Assembly: GCF_900496995.4 (NCBI RefSeq)
Contig: NC_044006.1
Span: 35,463,120-35,527,119 of the forward strand
DNA length: 64,000 nucleotides
Direction: 5' to 3'
Source of the DNA: Aquila chrysaetos chrysaetos
Taxonomy: Eukaryota > Chordata > Aves > Accipitriformes > Accipitridae
The notes under the pieces were generated by a model. It saw nothing but the letters and a program-made list of their open reading frames with translations, was not told the origin of the DNA and made no database searches. How positions within the stretch are numbered: the stretch's first letter is position 1; each line of letters starts with the position of its first letter. The translations under genes were made by a program, and so were the position numbers. This document shows positions 10,531 through 24,060 of the stretch, piece by piece.

Positions 10531-13500
10531 AAGTTGATTAAACAGACAATAGCCACTCTGAGATTTTCCTTCCTATTACCCTTTAGGTCTCTTGGAGATG
10601 TCCAATGGATGGGTTTGCAAGGGTAATTTTATGCTTGTGATTAACTGCCTATAGGGTTTACCCCCAGCTGTGGGGCTGGCTGTGCTCTAGCAACACTGGT
10701 CATACTCATCCTTTTTGTTGCATGCTGTGTAGTTATCAGAGTCTTCTTTTTCTGAAATGAGAAGAGCTATGTGTGTCTGTTCCCAAGGTCTCCTCTGCAC
10801 AAGGAAGAACCACCAGGAAAATATCCTGCAAACAGAATTTTTTTTTCTGAAAGCTGGAAGTAAGAAACAATTTGGGAAAGACGTATGAGCCATTGTGTTT
10901 TCTCCCTGGAAGGATCCGTCTCCATATTACCGAGACTGGCCTTATTACAGCCATCTCCAGCTGGCAGGAAAGTTATGTATGTACTCAGTAACAGCAAACA
11001 TCAATGAAATGAGCCTTTAGAGCTACCCTTACTGTGCCTGACTCACCTTTATTGATGCAATGGGATGCAAACTGCATTTCCAATAGCAGCAGCTGATGGA
11101 CCTCAGGGCCAGCCAGGAGATGCTGCCTCAGATTGGGGAGAGCAAATTTAAACTGTTCCCAGGTGCCCCAAAATACGTCTCAAGGGGCCATGGTGACAAG
11201 AGGGCAAGCAGAGCCAGTACCACTATAGACATTACCCAGCTGAAGTGCATTTTTGGAGTGGCACTTCATCTACCTGAATAAAATGGGGATGACAGTCATC
11301 TACCTAAATGTAGGTCACCTGGGCTGCCTGGTGACCAGGGAAGGTCCCTGGTCAATAGTGAATAGAGCCCAAAGTGTGATTTAGCCCACCCTAAAATAGG
11401 CATCTAAAATAAGGCAGAGGTATGCTCCCTAAAAGTGCCTTCTTTCTCTGTTGGCTGTGTAGGGAGTTTGCTAAGTAGCTCAGCTACAGGCTACTGTGCT
11501 GCAGATGTCTGCCTTCATTAGCTTTTGGGGTCTTACGACCAACTCAATTTCTGCCATCTGTCAGTGCTGGGAAAAGGCCCTGATGGGCCACAGTCACACT
11601 TGTCGTGTACCATGAAAAGGAGCAGATGTGAGTTCATTGTCTTCCACACGCACAAAACACATGTTCACACTGACTGATGAGCACCTACTGCAAGCAGTGT
11701 AGGGAGGCAGTCCAGGCTCTGATCACCCAGCCTTTGTTAGCAATTTTTGGACACCACTTATAAGTGAGTGAAAGTAATTTCTGAATTTTTTTCTGCTCAT
11801 TACAAGTGAGGATTGATCCAGCATTGATATCAAAAGGCAACAGGCTCATTCCACTTATTAACTGAGGGCAAACAAAGAATGCCAGTTTGAACTCTGCACC
11901 AGAGACACATGGATAACGTGGTGGTACAGTTTTTCTATGCTTTCTCATTATAGACTGCATCATAGATTTAAGGTAGGGCTGCCACAGTACCAGAACCAAA
12001 GTGTCACCAGTGGCATTATCAGATGGCTGAAGGAGGAGCGATGGGCTGGGTCCTGTTGCAGCTCAGTGCCAGGAGGCAATAACAGCATTACTGGAAAATT
12101 TGGGACTATCTGTGCTCTCTGAGATACAGTGCTATTTTTGAAAGCTATAAAACTAGTTAAGTATCTTGAAAGCATCTCATTATTTCATTCATTGGGAAAA
12201 ATATCCTCTCCATCAGAGATGGACTGTGAAGCAGTATAACAGAAGCCAAGATTAGTTCAAGATTCCTGGCATTTGTAGGAGTTGGATAAAATTTTATTCG
12301 TATGAGACTATTCCCTTGCAAATGGAAGACTGTAGTTACAATGTGATGGAAAAGAGGAGGGGAATTTGCACTTGACTAACAGAGCATAATCTGATACCAA
12401 AGCAAAGCCTGGGACTTGCAGATTTACACAGTTTGAATAAATGATAAACTGCCCAGTAAGCCTCTTAAAATGACAGCAGTGCTTGAAATGGGCTAACAAA
12501 CAAGTCGCCATGTAAATAATGGCACTGTAGGTGACACCAGAAGCAGCACTTTGAGAAACTTCAAACAAAACCAGAACACCAACGAGTTTTTACATGAAAG
12601 AGGACCTTAGCTTCCTAATACAGATGTAACACATGGCCTAAAATAAATATTTTTCTCTTTCCAACCTACGTCTTCTGCTTTCCGTTGATATTCTTGCTTT
12701 CACCTCTTGGCTAAGACCAAATTAAGAGTCAGTTGTAAATATCCTTTTTTTGTTGTCATATGCCACATAGGCAAGGATATGCTGAGTGAGTGCTATGCTT
12801 AAAAACGTCTTCATCTTCTGAGACTAGACACAGAAGATGTGTGATGGAAAGAACCCAAGTGCATGCATTATTCCTGTAGTGAAATAAAACCTGGAGTGGT
12901 CGTACTAGGGGGAAGTATCCTATTGATGGTATCAAATAAAAGGGGACAACTATATATGGGAAGTACAGTATGTCTAACAGAAATGTGAAACAGGCCTCTT
13001 TGACCCCCACTCTGTAAAGTGAGACCCAGTCAGCAGGAGATGGAGGGTACATACAGGCAAATCAGCAGTGATATGCAGGATCTCTTCCAGTGGAAGTATA
13101 TATTGGACTGGGCCTTGTTACATGCAAGCACAACTGATTAATCAAAACTGCACTGTTGTGAACTGTGGAAATTGCTAATGCAACTCAGGTGTGTGGCCTT
13201 TACCATTTGAGTTTATTCCCAAACACATTTGCTTGAGCCAAGATACTGCTTACACATTTGCAGTGCAAAGGTAAAACCTTTTTCCCTGGGAATTGGTTTA
13301 CTTTTAGTTCATGTTCCCAAAGACCTGCTCTGTGCGATTTCTTCCTCTGCCATTTGCCTTCAGTGTGTTCTTCTCTCTCCCCCAAGTTTTGCAGTGTCAT
13401 TGCTGTGAGATCCCCAGTGTGATCATACCCAATATTATCCTCTCTGTTTTATCTTCCTGACTGCCAGTCACAGGAAATTCTCACATGAAGGAGGATTTGT

Positions 13501-14509
13501 GAAGAGACCGTCATCTCTGTGTGTTGCCTCTGACTTGTTCCCTTTTTTCAGTTCCTGCCACAGCTCCTTGCTGCTCAATCTCAGTTGTCTGCTGAATCTG
13601 ATCTGCGTCTTCCCCCTGCTCCTTGACTGAAGGTACCTTGAAAGCTGTTGCTCAGCATATAGCAAGGGAGACAGCTCCATCTTATTACCCTATTTTAAAA
13701 GCAATAGCTCTGTGTATAATGTTTTCTTCCCTTTTAAATCACTCCTTCTCTTATAATTTGAGGTGGGCTCTTCATTTCTCAGCCCAGCTTTGGACCCTGG
13801 GGCTTGGAGAGAACTTATATTGCTGTCACCTTTCCCTCAGCCACCAGTCATCTGTGCCTTGATCTGGAAAATTTATGTTCTCTATCCTGGTCAAATCCAG
13901 TAAATGCCTTTAGCCTGACTATAACTGCATGTCCATTCCCAGTGAGGTAAGAGCTTGGAGGTAGTGGTCAGAGGATTCACCAACCTGCCCCCACATCTCT
14001 CTCTTTCCACCATGAGACTCCAGAAAATCCCACGTTTTACTGCAGACACACCCCTGGCCTGTGGTTCCTCTCAGGTCAACTGGGCTATGTCTCCAGCTCC
14101 TCCATTTAAAACCCATTTGTTTCATCAAAGGGTTTGTAGCACGAGTCAAATAAACCCCTCCAACACCTTCTTCAGACTATTTCTCATTGAAGAGACCTCT
14201 TTTTTTCCTTCTAAAAAGGAGATGCCCCAAATATCCTTTTACTTCCTCATACCGCAGCCCTTGCTAGCAGCTGCTTCCTCAGAGCCAGTGGCACTTCCCA
14301 GTGTGAATGTGAGGGGACAACCGCACTCCTGGGTGTCATATGGCTCCCAGGCAAGTGTGCAAATTCCCCTCCCAGCTCCACTCACGTGCGGAATCATCCA
14401 TTACAGGGAGCTGGGAGTCGAGTAGCAAGGGGCAAAAAACCTGCTTGGTGAGGTGCTCTGTGAACAAATTTTTCCCTGCAACAAAGTGGAGAAGATGCTG
14501 AAATGTGAA
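10531..14509. other. Intergenic sequence, no gene recognised
   Basis: Open frames reach 156 codons (13955-14425, +), but none shows recognisable domains, signal peptides or homology. No transposon was recognised. Confidence 0.45.
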
Positions 14510-14547
14510 ATGATCCTTGCTGCTCCTACTAGGGTTCACAGTGTAGC
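14510..14547 (+). repeat. Left arm of a 38-bp inverted repeat
   Basis: The arm starts ATGATCCTTGCTGC and ends CACAGTGTAGC. It is the reverse complement of 15044-15081 with one mismatch in 38. Similarity stops abruptly on both sides of each arm. The 496-bp spacer (14548-15043) holds no recognised gene. Confidence 0.85.
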
Positions 14548-15043
14548 TGGACTTTATTTTTAGCTCATTACCTCTTTTTTTGGCCATTTATTATTTATCT
14601 CACAGCTTGGGAGAGGTCACTCTTGCTCATCACTCTCTGAACTTTCAGGTAGTCAAAGACTTCAGTGCATGCCTTTCCCTGCTTCGATTAGGTATGGTCC
14701 AATAAGCCTGACTAATGCTGGCAGACTCCCAAAGCTTGGTTTGCTAGAAGATAAGCCTAATGCCCATTATTTTATCCCCAAGGTGCTTCAGGTTTCCAGA
14801 CAGCTTTCAAATTTGAGATTAGGAGGTATGAACAAGCCAGTTGATTAATTACAAGAGGTATTTTATACATCAGATTCCATTTTTCAGCTGCTAAGGAAGA
14901 GGGAAACCTCCTCATCTGCCAGACATGTGCCTGTTTGCTCGTGTGGCTACTTAGCATGGGAGCAGGCTGCTCTCTCTGTAAAAAACCTGTTAACAAAGAG
15001 GAAAGATTTTCCAGGTTTTTTTTCTTCCTTTACATGCATAATG

Positions 15044-15081
15044 GCTACACTGTGGACCCTAGTAGGAGCAGCAAGGATCAT
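15044..15081 (-). repeat. Right arm of a 38-bp inverted repeat
   Basis: The arm starts GCTACACTGTGG and ends CAAGGATCAT. It pairs with 14510-14547 at 37 of 38 positions. No target-site duplication is visible outside the arms, so a classical DNA transposon with terminal inverted repeats is not established. Confidence 0.85.
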
Positions 15082-18000
15082 CATCAGTCGTGAAAACACT
15101 TGAAATAAGGGTGCATTGTCTTCATTGGCACTTTAAAATTGCAAGCATCTCATTCCCTTCTGTGTGTGCATGGGGAGCAGGGAGAAATTACACTCCCTTT
15201 TCTTTAGTGGCAACCAAGCTCTTCCACCCTAGAAAATTAGCTTTGAATTTCTGGTGTCAGTAAGCATGCCACGTCTGCCACAGCATGGAGGGCACAATCC
15301 AAGATGGGCTTAGAAGCAATTGCATTTTCTGGTATTGGTGACCTGCATGAAAGATGGATGGTTTGTGGTTCACTCTGAGACACTAGCTAGCCCTTAGAAG
15401 GAAATTTACTTTACTTTTCCTCCCTAGTCTTTTACTAGACAGTGAAGACTTAGTTCAGTATCCAGGGATCTCCAAAATAAAACATTTTGAACCCATATGC
15501 AGAAAGGCAAGAGGATTTAAATAAAGTTGCACACCCCCCCCTTTCTTTTTTTCCATAGCAGATTCTTCCCTACTTACAAGCACTGAGCCCCTACTGAGCT
15601 GACTTCATTAAAACCATAAGAAATGTCTAACTAATTTGAGGAAACAATGAAGAATGAGCAGCATGAGGCTAAGGAGCAATATGCCCACTCCCACTGTCCT
15701 TGCCAGTGGTTCTTCACCTCTACATCCTGGATGACCACCCAATGAACCAACATGCCTTGCTCGCATTGCTCTTTATTTCTCTGAACAAAATTGGTTGGAG
15801 GCTAACAAAACCCCAGCATCAAATGAGCACAGCAAGAGTTCATCTTCACCAGAGGGAGGATGGGAAAGCCTGTCTCCTGCTTTCTGTGAAGGGATGCTAA
15901 CCTATAGCTCCAGCAGTCATTCCCAGAGTCTGTGTTGTTCCCCTGCTGCCTCTTGTAGCGGTGTCTCACCCCAAGGCTGCTCAGCCTGCCCACACCAGTG
16001 ACAAGCTCAGCCTAACCATGGTGTCAGCAATGGCATCATGGGCATCCCTCGTTGTCTGCCAGGTTACTGTGAAAGCTGCTGAGGTCCTAATCTCTCCCTC
16101 CTAACATGAGTCTTCATGACTCCTGCTAGTACTGACTTCATGGGGTTGGGATACCCTTCCTCTTCATGCTGGAATGCTATCCTTGCAGGTGCAGTCTGCG
16201 CCCATTGTCCTTCTTCCATCTCACCAGCAAATGCCTCCTTCTCTCAGCAACCTCCAGTTCCAGGCTGACAGATACAGAAGGAGAAGGGAGGACTATGCCT
16301 ACAAAGGGTTTATCTGTGGCATTTCCCTAACAGCATCCTATTAATTTGAGCAACTTCTTGCAGCATTTCCCCACGGACAGAAGTTTTTAGTTGGCTTGTA
16401 AGAACATCATTTTTTCACTAAGTGAATTGGTTTTACTACCAAAGCAGAAGAGGTGGCAAATGAATGACATCTGTTAATTTCCATCCCTGCGTAATTCCCA
16501 AGTGCTTAGAAGCCCTGAGCACAGAAACCAGCAGGGAAGGGGGCTGGGCAACTGAGCAATGCCACGAAAAATGAAAGCTATCTTGATACAGAACATTAGA
16601 CTATAATTGAAAGCAGCTGCACTTTTTCATTTAATGCCCCTCCTAGATAGAAAATGAAAACAGTAGCTATGTAATAAAATAAAGCCTTAAAACAGTCCTA
16701 GCAGAGTGAGATGTCAGATGTCATTACAGACCTGGTCTTCTGCTGGCTTCTGAAGAAAGGTACCAGGGTCACTTGGCAAGTGCCAAGTGATGTCATATCC
16801 CAACATTTCTAAGAAAGTCTAGTACTATAAAGCTTAACACTACAATAGCTACATAAAGGTGTCTGAAAATGTTATGAATGACTAAATGCTAAAAGTTGGA
16901 GATCTCAGGAGAATAGATTAATGGTCTATGCATAATAGTGAGACATATGTGTAGAAAAATCAAATACCTTTAAAAATGAAGTTAAACTAAATAAAATTCA
17001 AAATCAAAAAAGAGATTGCAGTAGAACACACATTCCCCTCCACCACCCCACCCAGCACTGCTGACATAAATGTCAGAAATCCATGCACTGGAAAAAAAAC
17101 CCTGTGTCCTCTAAAGCAAGGTAACAAGTTAGATGTGGAAGACCATGCCAATAAAGACAGTGCACCTGTATTTCAAGTGTTTTCATGACTGATGATGATA
17201 GGTCCTTTCCTGGCTATGAGTGGTATAAGAAAGAACTAATTTTCTTTGGCTTTCCTGGGGCATACAGAAAACAAGGCAATGAAGCAAAGATAATATGGTT
17301 GGCAAGTGTCTTCTCTGGATGGTCAACAGGACAGCTCTTTAACTTGCACATATCAGCATAGCATCATTGCCGTTATATTAATTAAGCATCTGCCCCAGTA
17401 TATTAATGGTTCTGTTTTTTTCTTTTTTAATGGACGTTCATATATATTCTAACAAAGAAATCCCCAAAAGACCTGTCTTAAACCAATGGACCAAAACAAC
17501 CCACCCCATAGGGGAAAGAAATATCAGAATGGTATTCAAGGGCTCCAGAAACAAGTTGGGTAACTCAGCCTGGGATTTGTTTGCAAGAAAAATGATGATT
17601 CAGGGCATTGTTTATTATAAAATAATATAACTCTGCCAGGACATGTCTGCCCGTTCTTGCACCTCTAGCCTCTAGGCATGCATGCCTCTGTGTACTAAAT
17701 GAAATCCAGTAATAGTATTCAAGATCAATCCCCAATACAATGGGAATGCTTAAATTAGATTAATCATCACAGAGCAAGCATGTGTCTAATCCTTTACTTG
17801 GGTTCTTCTATTGCTTTTTTTTGTATTCTCTCCAAATATATTCTAAACATAAAATGCTGTGTTTGGTGGGGACGGATGAGGAATCAGGGGTGGAGAGTAG
17901 GGGTTGTCATACTTTTCAGTCAGAAACTGCTAGCTTGATATGGTCCTGCCCATCTGATTGCCTCTCCTTGGACCTGAGAGCATTCCCTCCCACAGGCCCC

Positions 18001-21000
18001 GAAACCTGCACATTTGGAAGCCAAGATATAATAATAATAATAATAATAATGTCTAGGAATAAACCCTTTTATTATTTCTTTGGGTATTGAAGCTTGCCTC
18101 AAAGATCCACATCTTTCTCTCCTATTTATTACCTACTTAACTATTGGCTGTACCTTGGCTTTTCTGTCCTTCAGTCCACTGGAAATTCATCTGCTCTTGA
18201 TGAGGTGTCAAAAATGATTGATAATGCCTCTGTAATTATCTCTGCCTGCTCTTTAAGAACATTCAGATAGACTATCTGTCCTTGCTCATACGTGAGCATT
18301 TAGTTTGTCACCATAATTTTCTTCATTCTTTTTCACCAGCCCAGACAACTGCATCCTTAATTGTTTTCTCACCAACTGTATTGAAAGTACAACTTCGAAT
18401 ACAAAGCAACAAATTCTGTACTTGCATATACCTTGCTTGTAAAGCCTCACTAAGGTCAATGGTAAGTGCAAGATACAAATCAGAGCACACATTAGACTTA
18501 GAAATGTACCCTTGTATGCTTCAATCTATTACTTCTGGTTAGTACGTCTGGATCCCAAACTAGCTTTGAATCTTGTGCTTTCATCTGATGTGCCAGTCTG
18601 TTGGCCAAGTTCCTGTATTAGAAGCCAGATTCTACCCTTTGATGGACACAGTTTCAATCCTGAAGGCTTTTGTGTGAGCTCCATGCACAAAGCAGATGGT
18701 AAAGCCAGACTTGCAACCCAGGACCTTAATTTGGTGTGGATGGAATGCTCTAGAGCACTGAATTTGCAATGAAAGGATAAAATTATTTGCTTTTGAGGTA
18801 GGTAGGGAAATTCTATCCATTTATTCAGATTATGGTGCCTTGTAAAACATCATTACAAAGTCAGAGGAAAGAATGGGGCTGATAAAGCCCATTCTCACTG
18901 AAAATGAAGTTTAAAATAAATGTTGATAGGATATCAGAAAACTTATTGTGGATTTTATTGTCATAGGAAAGTGGTAGACATTCAAACAAACACAAATCCA
19001 TTTGCTTCAATTTCCCCTGGTTGTAGGTAAGAACCTTATGACTGCATCATTTTTTCACTGAATTTTTAGGAGTGTAAATTGCTATTTATCTCAAATAACT
19101 GAAAAATTTAAGGCATTGACAATGAACAGCAAAAAGCATATGATGTAATTTTAAAAGCATGAGGTCCAGTTCTTAGCAACTCATTAGAATTCTTTCCATA
19201 GACTTAGTGCACAGAAGCATCCATCCAATGTATGTGTTCATGCATAAACCTACCAAGGCATATGTAGGGGGGGTCTTCATCCTGGTATTAGAGAGGAAGC
19301 TTCACTGATCGTGTTTATTAGATACTCCCCAAGTAGGCTTGTCTCACTCAGTTTTAGACATTTAAAGCATAGACATCTGTAACAAGTACCTCACTGTAGC
19401 GTCCCTCCAGTCAATGGACTGAGATAGGCATGGCTTACTCGTCACTTAGGCATTGCCTTCACAAGAGGAATTGTGCTCTAAAGCATCTCTTTTCCTCCCA
19501 CTTGGGAGATAACTCCATTTGTCACAGGATCCCTTCAGAGTCTTCCTCCTCTGCATTTGCTTGGATTTGATGTAAAATCTTGGCTGGTCATACAGAGATA
19601 GGATTTTCCTTGGTTGTTTCAGAAGCCTGGTTATGGTCAGAAGAGAGATCTGTACAAGAGGCTAATGGTCTTTTTTATTGTCTTACTTGCAGAATAGGAG
19701 TACTTCTACTGGTAAGAGATGGAAATACAGCTCTTAGCACCCTTGCTGCCATTCTAAAAGGGAATCACAACTACAGTATGTCCTGCTGTTTCTTCTGGCT
19801 CAAGCCTAATAAAATGTGCACTAGAGTTTATTACATTGATCCTTTCCTCCATCCCTTTTAAGATCTGTTTTTGCAGTTCAGATGGAGCACTGTGAAGAAT
19901 GGCTACAGTTTCACTGCCATCATTTTTTCATTAAATTCACCCGCATCATGTAGTAATTGGGTTTCCTGATTCGGAGTCCTGAAGATTTCAAGATTCTTTC
20001 AACCTATCAGTTATGTTAATGTCCGTACCCAAATACAGCTGGTCTGGCCACTGGCACAGATCATTAAGTGCCTTGTACTTCTGCCTTAGGCAAGTCCCTA
20101 AGCTCCCTTCTATCCTAATCCAGTTACCCCTGGCACAGATGAATCTTGCAGCCATTCTAACTACCCAGTAGGTAAGCAGAGAAGGGTCTAACATTGGCAC
20201 CAATGTGAATTTTGTACATACCACTTTTTTTCCCCAGAACTGGAGAAAGCACATTAAACTACCATTGCTGGTTGGAAGATGCCATCCTGAAAACAGTTTG
20301 GTGCTATGCACATTGCTCTCTGCATAAGCAGGGGGACATGCCCAAGGTGATCAGCTTCTAGTTTGGTAATTTTTGTGATGAGAGTGATAAGCTTTATAGC
20401 AGTTATCCATGCTGGAAACATAAACACACATATACTAGGCACTGAAAAGGAGTTTTTCAACACATCTAGTGATCTTGACTTGTATAAAGGGGAGCCAGAA
20501 TGTTTTGTTCACATGAAGCCAGACCTGGGAACATGCTATTTCAGGACAGACTTTTTAAATACTACTTTTATGCACAAGTTGGGTGGTGTTTTTTCTTTTT
20601 TTTTTAAAGCACAGAAATACTCAAATGTACATTGAAACTTTTAAACCACTTAGCTTAATGCTTAACTTAACCACTTTAATGTTTTTTTTTTTATTCACTT
20701 CAGGTTTTGCTCTTGAAGTAGACATCTTGGGAGGTGGGAGAGCTTTTCTTGTGTTTTTTGAAGAGAAATAGATAAATCCGAGACTAAGCATGAACAGCAT
20801 TAAATTGGTGCTTGTTATATCTTTAATAAAGGCAAGTATTTTCTGGAGCATCTTAGCTACAAGGACTAAAATGTTAGAAACCAAAGAAATTCCAAGTAGG
20901 AAGAAAAAAGATACACACTCATATCAGCACAATGAATCCCCCCACACACACCTTGTTCACTCAGCCTGATGCAACTACAAACTACCTCATGTTTGCCACT

Positions 21001-21405
21001 GGTCATAACACCCACACAATTACTGCAGGTCCCCTGCAGTACAGTAGCTAATGAGGTGCTGATAATGTATGTTCAGAAAGCACCACCTTATTGAATGTGA
21101 GATTTCAGGTCCTTCTGCACTGAGAACACCTGCGTGGGGAAGGTGGCTGCCCAGGGCACAGGGGCACAGCTCTGCTGCCTGCTTTTGGCCATCCCCTCGG
21201 TCTCCTCTTTTCGTGCAAGGCTGAGACTGCAGCTCAGTGGAGCAGAAGTTGCCTGGCACTTCCCAGGCCTAAGTCCTCCGTAAATTATTATAGATATTTT
21301 TGGGGTGCAGACATAAAGGTCCCTCTCTGTAATTGGAAATTATTTAGCTTTTGGTAGATTGTTGCTGCAAAAATAGGCTTTGGAAGCATTAGCAGTAGAG
21401 TAAAT
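15082..21405. other. AT-rich intergenic sequence, no gene recognised
   Basis: All open frames are about 107 codons or shorter and have no recognisable similarity. The only simple repeat worth listing is the ATA microsatellite at 18024-18050. Confidence 0.45.
18024..18050. repeat. (ATA)n microsatellite
   Basis: About nine uninterrupted ATA/TAA units. Confidence 0.85.
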
Positions 21406-21410
21406 AGTGC

Positions 21411-22004
21411 TGTTTTGGTTTAACCCCAGCCGGCCACTAAGCCCCACACAGCCGCTCGCTCACTCCCCTCAAGTGGGATGGGGGAGAGAATCAGAAGAGT
21501 AAAAGTGAGACAACTCATGGGTTGAGGTGAAGACAGTTTAATAAGTAAAGCAAAAGCCACACACACAAGCAAAGCAAAACAAGGAATTCATTCGCCACTT
21601 CCCATGGGCAGGCAGGTGTTCAGCCATCTCCAGGAAAGCAGGGCTCCATCACGCCTAACGGTTACTTGGGAAGACAAACGCCATCACTCCGAACGTCCCC
21701 CCCTTCCTTCTTCTTCCCCCAGCTTTATATGCTGAGCATGACGTCATATGGTCTGGAATATCCCTGTGGTCAGTTGGGGTCAGCTGTCCCAGCTGTGTCC
21801 CCTCCCAACTTCTTGTGCCCCCCCAGCCTCCTTGCTGGTGGGGTTGGGTGAGGACCAGAAAAGGCCTTGGCTCTGTGTAAGCACTGCTCAGCAGTAACAA
21901 AAACATCCCTGTGTTATCAACACTGTTTTCAGCACAAATCCAAAACATGGTCCCGTACTAGCTACTGTGAAGAAAATTTAACTATCCCAGCCAAAACCAG
22001 CACA
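21411..22004 (-). mobile_element. Solo LTR, short (~0.59 kb) subtype
   Basis: The + strand begins TGTTTTGGTTTAACCCC and ends CCAAAACCAGCACA. The flanks AGTGC (21406-21410) and AATGC (22005-22009) are a 5-bp target-site duplication with one mismatch. The sense strand is minus: read that way there is a TATA box (ATATAAAG, 21723-21730) with an intact CRE palindrome just upstream (21739-21746). Long matches to the LTRs at 9238 and 52625 run through both ends; the middle (roughly 21560-21720) differs. No viral genes are attached. Confidence 0.88.
21723..21746 (-). promoter_or_regulatory. LTR core promoter: CRE palindrome plus TATA box
   Basis: TGACGTCA at 21739-21746 is a perfect CREB/ATF site. 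On the minus strand ATATAAAG follows 8 bases downstream. Transcription would run leftwards. At the matching place the copy at 52625 has TGACATCA and the copy at 9238 is further degraded, so only this copy keeps the perfect site. Activity is not shown. Confidence 0.55.
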
Positions 22005-24011
22005 AATGCTGAGAAGGCAAGAGTGCTACCCTGAAAAAATAGCATGTTATTCAATCATCGGTGTGACTGAAATGTTGTTTAACTTCAGCACTTCCTTGTT
22101 TTAATTAAACATGCCCCTTTCTTTCTTTCACAAAGAGAATGTCAACTAAGAAGCATAATGCTAAAAAATCAATTATTCAGATTTGCTGAGGACAGAGAAA
22201 GATTTCTTTCTCAGTCAATTTACAGTGAGTCAGTCTGCCTGGGCCAATAATTAGCACTAAGTGAAAAGAAACCCAAGTGGGTAATTAACAGCAGTAACAG
22301 CAACACCAGAGATGGGGGCTCAAAACACCAGAAACACAAGTGTTCTTCAGGTGCTGTCTTTGTTCAAACTGGCTGAAAAATGGAAGCAGTTCACTTTTTC
22401 TTCAGAAACTCAAAGTGAACCATTTACCCTTGCCACTAACTCACTCCAACCTTACTCTCAAGTCTTAATCTTAGACACACACCTTCACAATCAAAATTGT
22501 AGTTGCATGACATTGTTGTTGAGAAATAGGTAATTACATACAACATGCCTAATGTGCCAAAATCAGTGCCATATTTAGAAAGAAGGCTTCAGCTATCACT
22601 GGTAAAATTTTATACCCATTACTTGATATTTTATTCCTATTTTCCCCGCTGTTCTTTATCAGGGTATTAGATGTTCATTTCATTGTGGGATCCAAAAAGT
22701 CATGCTAAGGCTGGCACAGCTCAAATTTCAGCTCAAAACCCACAGGAATGACACTTCATAGGAAAAGTGAGGCAGAATCAAAGACATAATATAAGAAACT
22801 ATAGCCTTATTTTGATCATGGTAAAGTACACACAATACTGATGTGGAGAACTCTGATGCTTGAATAGCCTGAAATTACCTAAAGTATACTGCAGCCCATC
22901 CTAGTACAATAGCAGATTCTTGGGAATAGCTTCTGTTTATTGAAATTTACATTTCTTTATGCATATGAAGTTACCGCTATAAATCATAATGGAATTATAT
23001 TTAAAACCAGCCATACTTGTGAGTGATTCTAGTTTTACACTGACACAGATATATCAATATTGTTTATAGGATAAACTATAATAATTAAGAAAAAAATACA
23101 CTGCACAAATAAAGCCTTATATGACATATAATAAACTAGATTAGAAAAGGTCAGATGATAACAAATCCTGAATATATGCCAAAAACCTCCAAATACTCAT
23201 TCAGATATTAATTGGGTACTTCACACAGAAAAGCCTTGGCTCTTGGCCATTAAACTTGACAGGACAAACTTGTAATGCAAAGTGAGTGTTTTTTGAGGGT
23301 CAGATGGTTGCTGCTTTGGTTCCCTTCCCACTTCTGTCACAAGCAGCCAGTCCTACCGCAGACAGAGACCAGAGCCACATCCGTGGCTCTTCCCTGCTCC
23401 TCCAGCATCTGGCCATGCTTAGCTGGCAGACACCTTGTGAATCAAGTGACTTCTGTCACCCCTTTCAAGAAATGCAGAAGCTGGAGATTAGGAAGGGAAG
23501 GCAGTCTTTTGTGTACCTGCCTGGTACTAAGGATCCTTCCTGGAGTCAGGCAGAAACTGGCTTTCCAGTAAATACTCTTTTAAACATGGTTTTGCTCTTA
23601 CCAAAGGTTGCCAAAGTAATAACTGTGTGCACAGCATTCAGAGTAAAATAGGATCTTACCATTAATCACCTCATTTAAAAAGGAAAGTATCCTCCTTACG
23701 TGCTTGAGGATTTTGCCTTGGCTAGGGTTAACTCGTAGGTCTCCCACTAGCATTTTCTGCTCAATTAGTTCCTTCAAAGGGATTATTGAATCTACACAGA
23801 TATTGTGTAATCTAGGTTAAGTCAGGAAATAATATAATGAGAAGCAGTTACATGGGGAAGGGAAGTCAAAAAAAGCAGCAACAGGAACTCAGAAAATATG
23901 AGGATATAAATAAAAGGACAGGTGCTATCTTCAGTCATGTAATGTGATGGGGACTCAGTAATTGGCCTAAAAATAGAGGAGACTAAAAGAAAACATTCTG
24001 AAAAGCGCAGT

Positions 24012-24060
24012 AGAGGCCGTAACCTCAGCTGGTGTAATTCAACGTACTTTCACAGAAATG
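24012..24060. repeat. Fragment of an old palindromic interspersed repeat
   Basis: The bases AACCTCAGCTGGTGTAATTC match one half of a widespread, old hairpin-like amniote repeat that I recognise by its CAGCTGGTGTAAATCA core. The other half is not retained here. I do not assert a family name. Confidence 0.4.

Noticed and set aside
13955..14425. 156-codon open frame
   Set aside because: No recognisable similarity, low-information composition, and length within what chance gives in 64 kb.
14510..15081. Classical DNA transposon with terminal inverted repeats
   Set aside because: No target-site duplication, no transposase remnant, and the arms do not resemble termini I know; kept as an unexplained inverted repeat instead.
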